NCBI RefSeq assembly: GCF_021560175.1
Contig: NZ_CP091110.1
Span: forward strand, 1,230,001 to 1,294,000
Reading direction: 5' to 3'
DNA from: Neobacillus drentensis
GTDB taxonomy: Bacteria; Bacillota; Bacilli; Bacillales; Cytobacillaceae
DNA length: 64,000 nt
Shown piece after piece: positions 33,081 through 42,477 of this stretch (positions are counted from its first letter, which is position 1; each line of letters starts with the position of its first letter). The notes under the pieces are model-generated. The model had not been told where the DNA came from, did no database searches, and saw nothing but the letters and a program-made list of their open reading frames with translations. A program made the translations under genes and the position numbers.

Positions 33081-33581
33081 TTAAGATTTATTATCGCCTG
33101 CAATCGTATATTTACTAACATACGGTGTACTTGTAAAAATCTTTTGCTGGCCGTCAAAGCTAGCTTTTAGTTGATCCAGTGGGGAATTGGCTCCCTGCCA
33201 TTTTAGATAGAAAGATTGGTGTTCCCAAACCGTCATAATAATATAAGGATTTGAAGATTCGGGGCGGAGTAATCGCAGTGCTGTTAATCCTTGGGTGTTT
33301 ACAATCGTTTTTGCTTGTTGTTTAAACTGATGTTCAAATAAGGGACGTCCTTCATCCGTAACGGAGATGTTATGCATGACCACAAACCCTTTTTGTTGTA
33401 ACTGTCCATTGGATTCTAAAACCTCATACTTTCGTGGTTCGTTAAAAACAGTTTGACCATTGGTTTCATGCAGCAACAAGGCACCGTTTTCATTCAGCAT
33501 CGCCACCATAAGTTCATGATTATATTTATTTTCAATCTTCTTTAAAAAATCGAGTGTCCCGGCAGTTATATAAACATTCAT
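33081..33581 (-). CDS. hmoB: Haem-degrading monooxygenase HmoB
   Basis: A 166-residue protein of the HmoB (YhgC) type, which opens the haem ring to release iron. A variable N-terminal half (MNVYITAGTLDFL) is joined to a C-terminal ABM-type domain with ALRLLRPESSNPYIIMTVWE and the SFYLKWQ segment. The ATG at 33581 gives exactly the B. subtilis length and has a tagggggaa RBS; the open frame further upstream is unlikely to be translated. It is divergent from hemE, which links haem turnover and synthesis by position. Confidence 0.9.
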   Translation of the reverse strand: MNVYITAGTLDFLKKIENKYNHELMVAMLNENGALLLHETNGQTVFNEPRKYEVLESNGQLQQKGFVVMHNISVTDEGRPLFEHQFKQQAKTIVNTQGLTALRLLRPESSNPYIIMTVWEHQSFYLKWQGANSPLDQLKASFDGQQKIFTSTPYVSKYTIAGDNKS

Positions 33582-33826
33582 ACTTTTTCCCCCTAATTTA
33601 ATCATCTTCATTATTCTATACTTATTCATCATCCGTATTCTTGCTGATAGATGAAACAAATTCAGAAACATAAAAACGACTATTTTTTGACAGATAGTAT
33701 CGTAAGCTATACACAAATAGGATTAATAGGTATAGTGAAGACAGCTTTGTATACCAATGGTTTTTAATTTTATCGCCAATATATTAAAATGGAAAACAGA
33801 CAGTCTTTGAAAGGTGGACATTCTTC

Positions 33827-34873
33827 ATGACAAGAAAAATTAATGAAACATTTTTAAAAGCCGCAAAGGGAGAAAAGACCGATTACGTACCTGTGTGGTA
33901 TATGCGCCAGGCGGGCCGCTCGCAGCCAGAGTATAGAGAAATAAAAGAAAAATATTCCTTATTTGAGATTACACATCAGCCAGAGCTATGTGCTTATGTT
34001 ACACGCTTGCCTGTAGAACAATATAACGTCGATGCCGCCATTTTATATAAAGATATTATGACACCGCTCCCAGCTATAGGAGTGGAAGTAGAAATTAAGG
34101 GTGGAGTTGGCCCGGTCATTGATAAACCGATTCGTTCTCTAGCTGATGTAGAAAAATTAGGTGAAATACACCCTGAAGAAGATGTTCCCTATGTATTGGA
34201 TACGATTAAATTATTAACACAAGAACAGTTAAATGTTCCATTAATCGGTTTTTCAGGTGCTCCGTTTACTCTTGCCAGTTATATGATTGAAGGCGGTCCA
34301 TCCAAAAACTATAATAAGACCAAAGCTTTCATGTATGCAGAGCCAAAGGCATGGTTTGCATTAATGGACAAACTCGGCGATATGATTATTACATATGTAA
34401 AATCGCAAATTAAAGCTGGTGCAAAAGCCATCCAAATCTTCGATTCATGGGTGGGTGCCTTGAATGTAGAAGATTACCGTTACTTCATTAAGCCAGTCAT
34501 GAATCGAATTTTTACCTCCTTAAAAGAGGAAAATGTTCCGCTCATTATGTTCGGCGTAGGTGCAAGTCATCTTGCCTTAGAATGGAATGAACTTCCGCTC
34601 GATGTGGTTGGTCTTGATTGGCGTCTGCCGATTCGTCAGGCTAGAGAAATGGGTATTCAAAAAACGGTACAAGGCAACCTTGATCCGGCGATTCTTTTAG
34701 CTCCTTGGGAAGTTATTGAAGAGAGGGCTAAAGCAATATTAGACCAAGGAATGGCTCAGGACGGTTATATCTTTAATTTGGGTCATGGTGTATTCCCATC
34801 CGTTAATCCAGACACATTAAAACGATTAACTTCTTTTATCCATGATTATTCAGCAACGAAAGTAAGCCGTTAA
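33827..34873 (+). CDS. hemE: Uroporphyrinogen III decarboxylase HemE
   Basis: HemE removes four carboxyl groups from uroporphyrinogen III to give coproporphyrinogen III in the cytoplasm. The 348-residue protein carries the family signatures [15 protein letters not shown] near residue 22 (with the two substrate-binding arginines) and [18 protein letters not shown], and the catalytic Asp region [10 protein letters not shown]. The length is normal. RBS aaaggtgg precedes the ATG. A 151-base gap with a terminator separates it from hemH. Confidence 0.96.
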   Translation: MTRKINETFLKAAKGEKTDYVPVWYMRQAGRSQPEYREIKEKYSLFEITHQPELCAYVTRLPVEQYNVDAAILYKDIMTPLPAIGVEVEIKGGVGPVIDKPIRSLADVEKLGEIHPEEDVPYVLDTIKLLTQEQLNVPLIGFSGAPFTLASYMIEGGPSKNYNKTKAFMYAEPKAWFALMDKLGDMIITYVKSQIKAGAKAIQIFDSWVGALNVEDYRYFIKPVMNRIFTSLKEENVPLIMFGVGASHLALEWNELPLDVVGLDWRLPIRQAREMGIQKTVQGNLDPAILLAPWEVIEERAKAILDQGMAQDGYIFNLGHGVFPSVNPDTLKRLTSFIHDYSATKVSR

Positions 34874-34940
34874 TTCTTAAAAGTAAGACATTAAATTGGT
34901 AAGCAGTCCAATTTTTTGGCACAATATAGTAAGCTGTTTC

Positions 34941-34981
34941 AAAAAGGCATTAAAAGGTAGAAAGCCTATAATGCCTTTTTA
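34941..34981 (+). terminator. Terminator between hemE and hemH
   Basis: Stem aaaggcatta / taatgccttt with an inner aggtagaaagcct loop region, then tttttac. It may reduce read-through into hemH. Confidence 0.75.
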
Positions 34982-35024
34982 CATAAATCAGACAAAGTAG
35001 GACACATAAATGAGGTGCAATTAA

Positions 35025-35954
35025 ATGACAAAAAAACGTATGGGCCTGCTAGTTATGGCATATGGTACCCCCTATTCATTAGATGATTTAATACCATACT
35101 ATACCCATATTCGCCATGGCCGTAAACCAACACCTGAAATGATCGAGGATCTCAGGAATCGTTACGAGGCAATTGGAGGGATTTCTCCATTAGCGAGAAT
35201 TACACTTGACCAGGCAGAAAAGCTTGAACAACATCTTAATCAAATACAAGATGAGATCGAATTTAAAATGTATTTAGGTTTAAAACATATCGAACCATTT
35301 ATTGAAGATGCGGTAAAAAAGATGCATGAAGATGGGATTGAAGAGGCTGTTAGTCTTGTGCTGGCCCCGCACTTTTCTACCTTTAGTGTAAAATCTTACA
35401 ATGGAAGAGCCGTAGAAGAAGCAGAAAAATTAGGCGGACTTACAATCAAAACGATTGAAAGCTGGTACAAGGAACCCCAATTTATTAGCTATTGGGTTGA
35501 TAAAATAAAAGCAATTTTTGACCAAATGACGCTAGCGGAAAAGGAGAAGGCTGTATTAATCGTTTCTGCCCACAGCTTGCCGGAGAAAATTCTTCAGTTT
35601 GGCGATCCATATCCAAGCCAACTTCAAGAAACGGCTGATTTAATCGCCAACCAAGCAGGTATTGAAAATTATGAAATAGGCTGGCAAAGCGCTGGAAATA
35701 CTCCAGAGCCGTGGATTGGTCCGGATGTGCAGGACTTAACAAGAGACCTGTATGAAAGGAAACAATATACTTCTTTTGTTTATGCACCGGTAGGTTTCGT
35801 GTGTGAACATCTTGAGGTTCTTTACGATAATGACATCGAATGTAAAACCGTAACAGATCAATTAGGGGCAAAGTACTACCGCCCGGAAATGCCTAATGCG
35901 AAAGATGAATTTATCGATTGTTTATCGACCGTCATCTTAAAGAGATTAGTTTAA
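35025..35954 (+). CDS. hemH: Ferrochelatase HemH (coproporphyrin type)
   Basis: HemH inserts Fe(II) into the porphyrin; Firmicute enzymes of this type use coproporphyrin III. The 309-residue protein keeps the catalytic positions of B. subtilis HemH: Tyr13 (AYGTPY), His183 (SAHSLPEK) and Glu264 ([11 protein letters not shown]). RBS gaggtg precedes the ATG. hemY, which follows hemH in B. subtilis, is missing here; yhfI comes next. Confidence 0.96.
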   Translation: MTKKRMGLLVMAYGTPYSLDDLIPYYTHIRHGRKPTPEMIEDLRNRYEAIGGISPLARITLDQAEKLEQHLNQIQDEIEFKMYLGLKHIEPFIEDAVKKMHEDGIEEAVSLVLAPHFSTFSVKSYNGRAVEEAEKLGGLTIKTIESWYKEPQFISYWVDKIKAIFDQMTLAEKEKAVLIVSAHSLPEKILQFGDPYPSQLQETADLIANQAGIENYEIGWQSAGNTPEPWIGPDVQDLTRDLYERKQYTSFVYAPVGFVCEHLEVLYDNDIECKTVTDQLGAKYYRPEMPNAKDEFIDCLSTVILKRLV

Positions 35955-35999
35955 CTAGAATCGGTTTATAAAAGCCGGGTTTTAAATAATATTCCAATC

Positions 36000-36031
36000 A
36001 GAAGCTGTTCAGTCAAGTCAGCTTCTTTTTT
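36000..36031 (+). terminator. Rho-independent terminator after hemH
   Basis: Stem agaagctg / cagcttct with an 11-base loop, then a run of T. Confidence 0.85.
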
Positions 36032-36097
36032 CTATATCATGAATAGATGCTGTTTTTTGAGTATATTAAAGTTAGACTACGATTTGGAGGGGAACAT

Positions 36098-36832
36098 ATG
36101 AAATTGACAGTTATCGGATATTGGGGAGGTTACCCCAAAAAGAATGAAGCAAGTTCAGGCTATTTAGTAGAACATGAAGGATTTCAGTTATTAATCGATT
36201 GTGGGAGTGGTGTACTCTCAAAGCTTCAAAATGTTTTACAGCCTGAGGAATTGGATGCCGTCATTCTCTCCCATTATCACCCGGATCATAATGCTGATAT
36301 TGGGGTATTGCAGCATGCTAGGTTAATACAAGGATTCCTGGGAAATGAACTGGCTAATCTGCCTGTTTACGGGCATTCTTTTGATGAGCAAGAGTTTAGC
36401 AAACTAACCTATAAAACCATAACAAAAGGTATAGCCTATAATCCTGATACAGTTCTATCTGCAGGCCCGTTTACTATCTCATTTTTGAAAACGAATCATC
36501 CTGTTCCCTGTTATGCCATGAGAATAGAGGCAGGCGGAAAGGTTCTCGTTTATACCGGTGATAGTTCATTTAAAGAAGAATTCATTGAATTTAGTCAGGA
36601 TGCAGATGTTCTTCTATGTGAATGTAATTTTTATGGAAATCAAAGCGGTAAGTCGGCTGGGCATATGAATAGTATTGAGGCAGGTCAGCTTGCCGAGAGA
36701 GCTGGGGTAAAGCAGCTAATTCTTACACACCTGCCGCATTATGGAAACCTGGATGAGCTGATTACAGAGGCATCCCGAGAATTTAGCGGTATAATAAAAC
36801 GTGCAAATGAATTACTATCTATATCACTTTAA
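36098..36832 (+). CDS. yhfI: Metallo-beta-lactamase-fold hydrolase YhfI
   Basis: A 244-residue MBL-fold protein of the RNase Z-like branch. Metal ligands: SHYHPDHNADI (HxHxDH, with the first two His in SHYHPDH), TNHPVPCYAMRIE, YTGDSSF and, at the end, LTHLPHYG. ATG 36098 has a strong ggaggggaac RBS and gives the 244-residue length of B. subtilis YhfI. The substrate is unknown; phosphodiester substrates are likely from the subfamily. It is 15 bases before lplJ and probably co-transcribed. Confidence 0.9.
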   Translation: MKLTVIGYWGGYPKKNEASSGYLVEHEGFQLLIDCGSGVLSKLQNVLQPEELDAVILSHYHPDHNADIGVLQHARLIQGFLGNELANLPVYGHSFDEQEFSKLTYKTITKGIAYNPDTVLSAGPFTISFLKTNHPVPCYAMRIEAGGKVLVYTGDSSFKEEFIEFSQDADVLLCECNFYGNQSGKSAGHMNSIEAGQLAERAGVKQLILTHLPHYGNLDELITEASREFSGIIKRANELLSISL

Positions 36833-36847
36833 GAAGGGGAAATGACG

Positions 36848-37837
36848 ATGTTATTTATTGATAACAAAGGGATTACCGATCCTCATATAAATCTGGCGAT
36901 TGAAGAATATGCCTTGAAAAACCTCGATATAAACGAAACCTATTTATTATTTTACATAAATGAACCATCGATTATTATAGGAAAAAATCAAAACACGATT
37001 GAAGAAATCAATACCGATTATGTTGAAACGAATGGAATACATGTCGTCCGCAGATTATCAGGAGGTGGTGCAGTATACCATGATCTTGGCAATCTAAACT
37101 TTAGTTTTATTACCAAGGATGATGGGGAGAGCTTCCATAATTTCCAAAAATTCACTGAGCCAGTCGTTGAAGCGTTGCAAAAATTAGGGGTAAACGCCAT
37201 GTTAAGCGGTCGAAATGACTTAGAAGTTGAGGGAAGAAAAATTTCAGGAAATGCCCAATTTTCTACAAAGGGCAGAATGTTTAGTCATGGAACTCTGATG
37301 CTTAATTCAGAAATCGAGAACGTAGTGTCAGCTTTAAAAGTTAAAAAGGATAAGATTGAATCAAAAGGAATTAAATCTGTCCGCAGCCGGGTCGCTAACA
37401 TTTCAGAATTTTTAACAAAAAAGGTAAGTATTGAAGAATTTCGTTCCTTATTGTTAAAGAATATTTTCGGTGCACAAGATGATATACCGGAATATAGTTT
37501 AACAGAAGAGGATTGGGAAAAAATTCACCAGCTTTCCAAAGAACGATACCAAAACTGGGATTGGAATTATGGCAAATCCCCGAAGTTTAATCTTCAACAT
37601 TCGCACCGTTTCCCCGTCGGTTCAATCGATGTTCGCTTAGATGTGAATAAAGGATTAATCGAGAACTGTAAAATATATGGTGACTTTTTTGGTGTCGGTG
37701 AAGTAAATGAAATTGAGAGGAAACTCACAGGCATTCGCTATGATAAAAGGGAAATCGAACAAGTTCTTTCAGACATAGATACAAAGCATTACTTTGGAAA
37801 TATATCAAAAGAGGAATTTATTAATTTAATCTATTAA
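36848..37837 (+). CDS. lplJ: Lipoate-protein ligase LplJ
   Basis: LplJ attaches free lipoate to lipoyl domains through lipoyl-AMP. The 329-residue protein contains VVRRLSGGGAVYHDLGNLNF, the family lipoate/ATP-binding loop, then SGRNDLEVEGRKISGNAQ with the catalytic-type lysine, and SHGTLM. ATG 36848 (MLFIDNKG) matches the B. subtilis N terminus and lies eight bases from the aagaagggg RBS; an ATG six bases earlier is possible. A C-terminal accessory domain is present (about 250-329). Confidence 0.95.
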   Translation: MLFIDNKGITDPHINLAIEEYALKNLDINETYLLFYINEPSIIIGKNQNTIEEINTDYVETNGIHVVRRLSGGGAVYHDLGNLNFSFITKDDGESFHNFQKFTEPVVEALQKLGVNAMLSGRNDLEVEGRKISGNAQFSTKGRMFSHGTLMLNSEIENVVSALKVKKDKIESKGIKSVRSRVANISEFLTKKVSIEEFRSLLLKNIFGAQDDIPEYSLTEEDWEKIHQLSKERYQNWDWNYGKSPKFNLQHSHRFPVGSIDVRLDVNKGLIENCKIYGDFFGVGEVNEIERKLTGIRYDKREIEQVLSDIDTKHYFGNISKEEFINLIY

Positions 37838-37844
37838 CAAGAAG

Positions 37845-37873
37845 GCGATGTCATGAAGACATCGCTGTTTTTT
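37845..37873 (+). terminator. Rho-independent terminator after lplJ
   Basis: Stem gcgatgtc / gacatcgc, loop atgaa, then tgttttttat. Confidence 0.88.
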
Positions 37874-37894
37874 ATCCTTTTTTACGTATTATAC

Positions 37895-37923
37895 TTGAAT
37901 ACTTAAAATTCAGGAAATATAAT
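37895..37923 (+). promoter_or_regulatory. Sigma-A-type promoter of the acyl-CoA ligase gene
   Basis: TTGAAT (37895-37900) and TATAAT (37918-37923) are separated by 17 bases. The FadR box begins 19 bases after the -10. Confidence 0.75.
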
Positions 37924-37941
37924 ATATTTAGAAAATTAATA

Positions 37942-37959
37942 TGAATGATTATTCATTCA
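37942..37959 (+). promoter_or_regulatory. FadR operator upstream of the acyl-CoA ligase gene
   Basis: TGAATGATTATTCATTCA matches the Bacillus FadR consensus TGAATGAMTANTCATTCA at all but one degenerate position and is a near-perfect palindrome. It lies between the promoter and the RBS, where a bound repressor would block elongation. Long-chain acyl-CoA releases FadR in B. subtilis. Confidence 0.88.
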
Positions 37960-37972
37960 GAGGAGGGTAATG

Positions 37973-39535
37973 ATGAATATTTCAGCGCAGCTTCAAGAAA
38001 CCGCGAAGAAATTTGCCGATAAACCCGCTTATTTTTTTATGGGGCAACAGGGTACCTATGCCGAATTAGATGAAGCTATACAGAAGTTTGCTTCAGGATT
38101 AGAAAAATTGGGAATCAAGCAAGGAGACCACATTGCTCTATTATTGGGGAATTCACCACATTTTGTCATCAGTCTATATGGGGCATTACGGCTTGGAGTA
38201 ACCGTAATACCCGTAAATCCCATCTACACCGCAGATGAAATTGGCTTTATCTTAAATAATGGAGATGTTAAAGCGGTCGTTGCACTTGATTTAGCCTTAC
38301 CTCTGGCAGAAAAAATGCATACCTTACTGCCAAGGATAGAGCACTATATCTTTTGTGAAACAAAGCCCAATAGTCTCGTCTTATCAGAAATAGAAAGTCT
38401 TACTGTTTATTCTAAAATGAAATCGTTTACAGAAATAATCGCCTCTGGTGAACAATCATTTCAAGGTCCAATCGTTAGGGACGAAGATGTGGCGATTATC
38501 CTTTATACTTCTGGAACAACCGGAAAACCAAAGGGTGCTATGTTAACCCATAAAAATATATATAGCAACGCGAAGGATGTTGGCGACTACTTAAAAATGA
38601 ATCAGGAGGACAGAGTTGTCACCGTTCTCCCAATGTTTCACGTTTTTTGTCTGACCGTGGTTCTAAATGCCCCATTACTAAGCGGAGCAACCCTATTAAT
38701 TGCACCGAAATTTAGCCCAAAAGAAGTTTTTTCGTTAATAAAGGAACATACGGCGACTGTCTTTGCAGGTGTACCGACCATGTATAACTTCCTCCATCAA
38801 TATCCAGATGGCGATCCTAATGACCTTAAATCCTTACGTTTATGTATTTCCGGTGGAGCATCCTTGCCTGTAGCATTATTAAAGAATTTTGAGAAAAAAT
38901 TTAATGTGGTCATTTCAGAGGGCTACGGATTATCGGAAGCATCACCAGTAACCTCCTTTAATCCGCTTGATCGCCCGCGCAAACCTGGATCAATTGGCAT
39001 GTCGATTCTCCGAGTGGAAAATAAAATTGTGGACGGACTTGGACAAGATGTTCCAATCGGAGCTGTTGGAGAATTAATTGTTCGCGGGCCGAATGTGATG
39101 AAAGGGTATTATAAAATGCCTGAAGAAACACAAGCCGCCATTCGAGATGGCTGGCTTCATACCGGAGATATGGCAAGAATGGATGAAGAAGGCTACTTTT
39201 ACATTGTTGATCGGAAAAAGGATTTGATTATTGTAGGCGGTTACAATGTTTACCCGCGTGAAGTAGAGGAAGTAATTTATAATCACCATGATGTGGTGGA
39301 GGTCGCCGTAGTTGGTGTGCCTGATCCCAATCAAGGTGAGGCAGTTAATGCCTATGTCGTCAGTAAAAATCCTGCACTAACTTTCGGACAGCTTCAGGAA
39401 TATTGCAGAGAGCATCTTGCCAAGTATAAAGTGCCGACAACGATTGAATTTATAGATGAACTTCCCAAGAACACGACTGGAAAAATACTTAGACGGGCTC
39501 TTAAAAATATAATCTCGCAAAAAGTAAACAATTAA
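37973..39535 (+). CDS. lcfB: Long-chain acyl-CoA synthetase (YhfL/LcfB)
   Basis: A 520-residue AMP-forming acyl-CoA ligase. Motifs appear in order: the phosphate-binding loop [64 protein letters not shown] and the catalytic lysine in [11 protein letters not shown]. It activates fatty acids for beta-oxidation at the inner membrane face. The second of two adjacent ATGs gives better spacing to ggaggg. The FadR box confirms a fatty acid role. In B. subtilis yhfL occupies this place. Confidence 0.93.
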   Translation: MNISAQLQETAKKFADKPAYFFMGQQGTYAELDEAIQKFASGLEKLGIKQGDHIALLLGNSPHFVISLYGALRLGVTVIPVNPIYTADEIGFILNNGDVKAVVALDLALPLAEKMHTLLPRIEHYIFCETKPNSLVLSEIESLTVYSKMKSFTEIIASGEQSFQGPIVRDEDVAIILYTSGTTGKPKGAMLTHKNIYSNAKDVGDYLKMNQEDRVVTVLPMFHVFCLTVVLNAPLLSGATLLIAPKFSPKEVFSLIKEHTATVFAGVPTMYNFLHQYPDGDPNDLKSLRLCISGGASLPVALLKNFEKKFNVVISEGYGLSEASPVTSFNPLDRPRKPGSIGMSILRVENKIVDGLGQDVPIGAVGELIVRGPNVMKGYYKMPEETQAAIRDGWLHTGDMARMDEEGYFYIVDRKKDLIIVGGYNVYPREVEEVIYNHHDVVEVAVVGVPDPNQGEAVNAYVVSKNPALTFGQLQEYCREHLAKYKVPTTIEFIDELPKNTTGKILRRALKNIISQKVNN

Positions 39536-39547
39536 AAAATTTTTTGT

Positions 39548-39574
39548 AAGGCAGGCATTTTGCCTGCCTTTTTA
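39548..39574 (+). terminator. Rho-independent terminator after lcfB
   Basis: A 10-bp stem aaggcaggca / tgcctgcctt with a 3-base loop, then T-rich tail. Confidence 0.9.
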
Positions 39575-39603
39575 GAATTCTCTATTAAGGGAGGGGAGAA
39601 AAA

Positions 39604-40380
39604 ATGGATCAAGTATTACTTGAGATTCAAAATCATATCGCCGTCATTACGATTAATCGTGCAGAAGCATTAAATGCTTTTAATTACGATACGCTGCTAG
39701 AATTAAAACAAAAAATAGAACTTATCTGTATAAATCAAGAGGTACGTGCGGTTATTTTCACTGGTGCCGGAGAGAAGGCTTTTAGCGTTGGCGCAGATTT
39801 AAAAGAACGAAAACATTTAACTGAGGAGCAAGTGAAGAGAAATTTATTTAAAATCAATGAGGTTTTTAACGATATTGACCTGCTTCCTCAGCCTACAATC
39901 GCGGCGATAAATGGGTTTGCATTCGGCGGGGGGATGGAGCTTGCTTTAGCCTGTGATTTTCGGATTGCAGCTCAGACTGCTGTGATGGGATTAACAGAAA
40001 CAAGTTTGGCCATTATTCCGGGTGCGGGCGGCACTCAGCGTCTTCCTAGATTAGTCGGGCAGGCAAAAGCACTGGAACTCATCCTAACGGCAAAACGGCT
40101 TACAGCAAACGATGCAGATCATTATGGGCTGCTTACAAAAGTGGTTGACCCGAGTAATCTGTTAAGTGAATGTTTTTCTTTTTGCTCAAAGCTGTTAGCA
40201 AACGGACCAGTTGCCCTGCAGCAGGCTAAGTTTGCGATTAAAAATGGAATGAATACCGACTTACATACAGGCCTGCAAATCGAACGGAAGGCATATGAGG
40301 TCACCCTCAAAACGGAGGACCGCATCGAAGCATTACAAGCTTTTTCCGAAAAGAGGAAACCAAACTTTAAAGGAAAATAA
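39604..40380 (+). CDS. Enoyl-CoA hydratase (crotonase family)
   Basis: A 258-residue crotonase. Oxyanion-hole segments are GAGEKAFSVGADLKERK and INGFAFGGGMELALACDFRI; the two catalytic Glu regions read GGMELA and LTETSLAIIPGAGGTQRLPR, so a genuine hydratase activity is likely. RBS gggaggggag is strong. It directly follows lcfB after a terminator, so it may have its own promoter in the 30-base gap or rely on read-through. B. subtilis has no gene here. No FadR box was seen directly before it. Confidence 0.9.
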   Translation: MDQVLLEIQNHIAVITINRAEALNAFNYDTLLELKQKIELICINQEVRAVIFTGAGEKAFSVGADLKERKHLTEEQVKRNLFKINEVFNDIDLLPQPTIAAINGFAFGGGMELALACDFRIAAQTAVMGLTETSLAIIPGAGGTQRLPRLVGQAKALELILTAKRLTANDADHYGLLTKVVDPSNLLSECFSFCSKLLANGPVALQQAKFAIKNGMNTDLHTGLQIERKAYEVTLKTEDRIEALQAFSEKRKPNFKGK

Positions 40381-40409
40381 CATGGTGCCTGTCACCATGT
40401 TTTTTTTTA
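40381..40409 (+). terminator. Rho-independent terminator after the crotonase gene
   Basis: Stem catggtg / caccatg with a 5-base loop and nine T. Confidence 0.9.
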
Positions 40410-40499
40410 TAAGACCGTCTTTTCGTTTTCTTAGTTCTAATTCCGCCTTTTTAAACTAAACTAGGTATAGAGAGGTTGTACAAAAAGGGGGACAGAATC

Positions 40500-41774
40500 A
40501 TGGTACGAAAAATGGGGGTCTATGCGGTTTTGGCCTTTTGTTTATATGGTTTGTTTATTTATTGGTATTTATTTCATTTTGCTAATACCTCATTACCATT
40601 TGAATATCAAGGCTCCAAGGCAGACCCATCAACTTTCCTAAATGGAAGGGAGTTAGACTTAAGCGAAGAGTATTCAAAGATTAGAAATTTATTGTTTTTT
40701 TTGTCTACTCCATTTGAATGGCTTTTTTATTTTCTTATCCTTTTATTTGGGTTTTCAAAGGCCTTTAAGCGCTGGGCGGATCAATCAGCAAAGGTAAAAG
40801 CACTGCGAATGCCAATTTATTTAATCTGGCTATCCCTTTTTGCCTTTGCAGCTACTTTCCCGCTGAACTATATCAGCTATTCATTATCTCGAACCTATCA
40901 TATTTCAACCCAGACATTTGCCTCCTGGATGAAAGATGAATTAATTGATTTCTGGATTAACTATGGCACATGGTTGATTATTGTCCCAGTTCTTTACTGG
41001 TTAATGAAAAAAAGTCAAAAGCGCTGGTGGCTTTATGGCTGGCTGTTATCCGTTCCTTTTACATTATTTATGATGTTCCTGCAGCCGGTTGTGATTGACC
41101 CGTTATACAATGATTTCTACCCACTTAAAAATAAGGAACTGGAAACTAAGATTTTAGCATTGGCAGAGAAAGCACATATTCCAGCACAGCATGTTTTTGA
41201 GGTCAACATGGCGGATAAAACAAACGCCTTAAACGCTTATGTTAGCGGGATTGGCTCGAATGCCAGGATTGTTCTTTGGGATACAACCTTAAACAGGTTA
41301 AATGATAATCAAATCTTATTTATAATGGCTCATGAAATTTGTCATTACGTTGAAAAACATATTTATTTTGGAATAGCGGGTTATTTGCTGTTATCCTTGC
41401 TGGGACTTTATTTAACCTACAAAATAATGAACTGGACCGTAAGAAAATGGGGCAAGGAACTGAAAATAGATGATGTAAGAGATATTCGCTCCTTGCCGTT
41501 ATTTTTTATGATTTTATCCCTGCTTTTATTTTTAGCGAGCCCGCTCACTAATCTTGCATCTCGTTATGAGGAAAAGCGTGCTGATCAGTATGCAATCGAA
41601 ATGACCAAAAATCCGGAGGCTGCTATTAGCTCCTTCCAGGAATTAACCCGGTCTGGATTAAGTGAGGTAAACCCGCCATTACTGGTGAAAATATTCCGGT
41701 ATACCCATCCATCCATGCTAGATCGAATTTCTATGTTAGAAGAATATGAAATTACCCATCGAAACCAACAATAA
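40500..41774 (+). CDS. yhfN: M48 family membrane zinc metalloprotease YhfN
   Basis: A 424-residue CAAX-prenyl-protease-1/HtpX-like peptidase. The zinc motif HEICH (His278, Glu279, His282) follows MA, and the third ligand Glu lies in SRYEEKRADQYAIEM, near residue 356. About seven membrane segments flank the catalytic region. ATG 40500 is preferred because gggggac lies eight bases upstream. Family members cleave membrane proteins at the cytoplasmic side; substrates in Bacillus are not known. B. subtilis YhfN has 426 residues. Confidence 0.92.
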   Translation: MVRKMGVYAVLAFCLYGLFIYWYLFHFANTSLPFEYQGSKADPSTFLNGRELDLSEEYSKIRNLLFFLSTPFEWLFYFLILLFGFSKAFKRWADQSAKVKALRMPIYLIWLSLFAFAATFPLNYISYSLSRTYHISTQTFASWMKDELIDFWINYGTWLIIVPVLYWLMKKSQKRWWLYGWLLSVPFTLFMMFLQPVVIDPLYNDFYPLKNKELETKILALAEKAHIPAQHVFEVNMADKTNALNAYVSGIGSNARIVLWDTTLNRLNDNQILFIMAHEICHYVEKHIYFGIAGYLLLSLLGLYLTYKIMNWTVRKWGKELKIDDVRDIRSLPLFFMILSLLLFLASPLTNLASRYEEKRADQYAIEMTKNPEAAISSFQELTRSGLSEVNPPLLVKIFRYTHPSMLDRISMLEEYEITHRNQQ

Positions 41775-41787
41775 CTATTTCTTTGTG

Positions 41788-41814
41788 GCCCAAGATTCAT
41801 ATCTTGGGCTTTTC
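41788..41814 (+). terminator. Rho-independent terminator after yhfN
   Basis: A 9-bp stem gcccaagat / atcttgggc with tetraloop tcat, then ttttctttt. Confidence 0.9.
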
Positions 41815-41826
41815 TTTTCCATAAAT

Positions 41827-42009
41827 GGCTGTGTTAAACTTGAATGTTGATTTCCGTTCCAGGCGCGAGCGGTTCGCGGGCGGTCCGGGGAGCCTCCTCG
41901 GCGCTTAAGCGCCTGTGGGGTCTCCCCAGCCCCGTACTCCCGCAGGAGTCTTCGCTCCCTCCACTCCAATCAACATGGCTCAAATATCAACAGTATTCTT
42001 AACATAGCC
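41827..42009. repeat. 183-base inverted-repeat element, copy 2 (inverted)
   Basis: This copy begins ggctgtgtta and ends with the inverted ttaacatagcc, 183 bases in total, the same length as copy 1. Its sequence aligns end to end with the reverse complement of copy 1: gaatgttgatttccg, then ggggagcctcctcggcgc, ggggtctcccc, ccccgtactcccgcaggag and caatcaacat in the same order. Differences are mostly paired changes in the GC-rich stems. It lies just past the yhfN terminator. Confidence 0.85.
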
Positions 42010-42013
42010 AAAT

Positions 42014-42039
42014 AAAAAAACCGCCAATTTCTCAGCGGT
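42014..42039 (-). terminator. Terminator after yhzC (minus strand)
   Basis: Minus-strand stem accgc...gcggt followed by tttttttattt, just beyond the yhzC stop. Confidence 0.65.
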
Positions 42040-42047
42040 CGAGCATC

Positions 42048-42284
42048 TTAGGTTCCGAATCGCTTGTTAATCTTAATTAGCTCATTAGAAAGAAGTTGAA
42101 AGGTCTTTTTGTCCCGGGTATCAATGGCCTTGTCAATTTTACGCAGCAACTTTTCCTTTTCTACATTCAACTGGATTTCCGATAGCAGCATCTCGATGTA
42201 TAAATCCTGGACGAAGTTCTCTTTCATACGGGCTCGTTTCATGGCACCAATTTTCATTAATTCTTGGTATGACTTATCATTCAT
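42048..42284 (-). CDS. yhzC: YhzC, IDEAL domain protein
   Basis: A 78-residue protein with an IDEAL-type helical domain in its C-terminal half (LLSEIQLNVEKEKLLRKIDK through AIDTRDKKTFQLLSNEL). IDEAL domains occur in small Firmicute regulatory partners. ATG 42284 (MNDKSYQELM) is preferred, with agaggtga five bases upstream. It is divergent from comK, exactly as yhzC is in B. subtilis. A role linked to ComK is suggested only by position. Confidence 0.85.
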   Translation of the reverse strand: MNDKSYQELMKIGAMKRARMKENFVQDLYIEMLLSEIQLNVEKEKLLRKIDKAIDTRDKKTFQLLSNELIKINKRFGT

Positions 42285-42477
42285 GAAAATCACCTCTGAG
42301 CTTTTTTAAAGTATATGGTTTTTTTGCCATAATATCAATAATATTTAAAATTTTCTGTTAGTATTATTCTTGACAAATAATTGTGAATACTTTCGGAACA
42401 ATTCAAAGAAATTAAGGGAGTAAAAATTAAAAAGTGGTAAGATATGGTGGATAATATGTAACAAAGGGGTTGGGATT

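Noticed and set aside
33590-33640. A Fur-box-like AT-rich palindrome before hmoB.
   Set aside because: Only about 10 of 14 positions fit the 7-1-7 Fur pattern, which is common by chance in AT-rich intergenic DNA.
41775-41969. Open frames within and next to the 183-base repeat copies (also 31477-31983 on the plus strand).
   Set aside because: They come from the GC-rich repeat or run antisense to yhfA, and have no RBS or family resemblance.
42300-42477. ComK boxes (AAAA-N5-TTTT) for autoregulation of comK.
   Set aside because: The region is so AT-rich that several partial matches occur; none stands out with proper spacing between two boxes.
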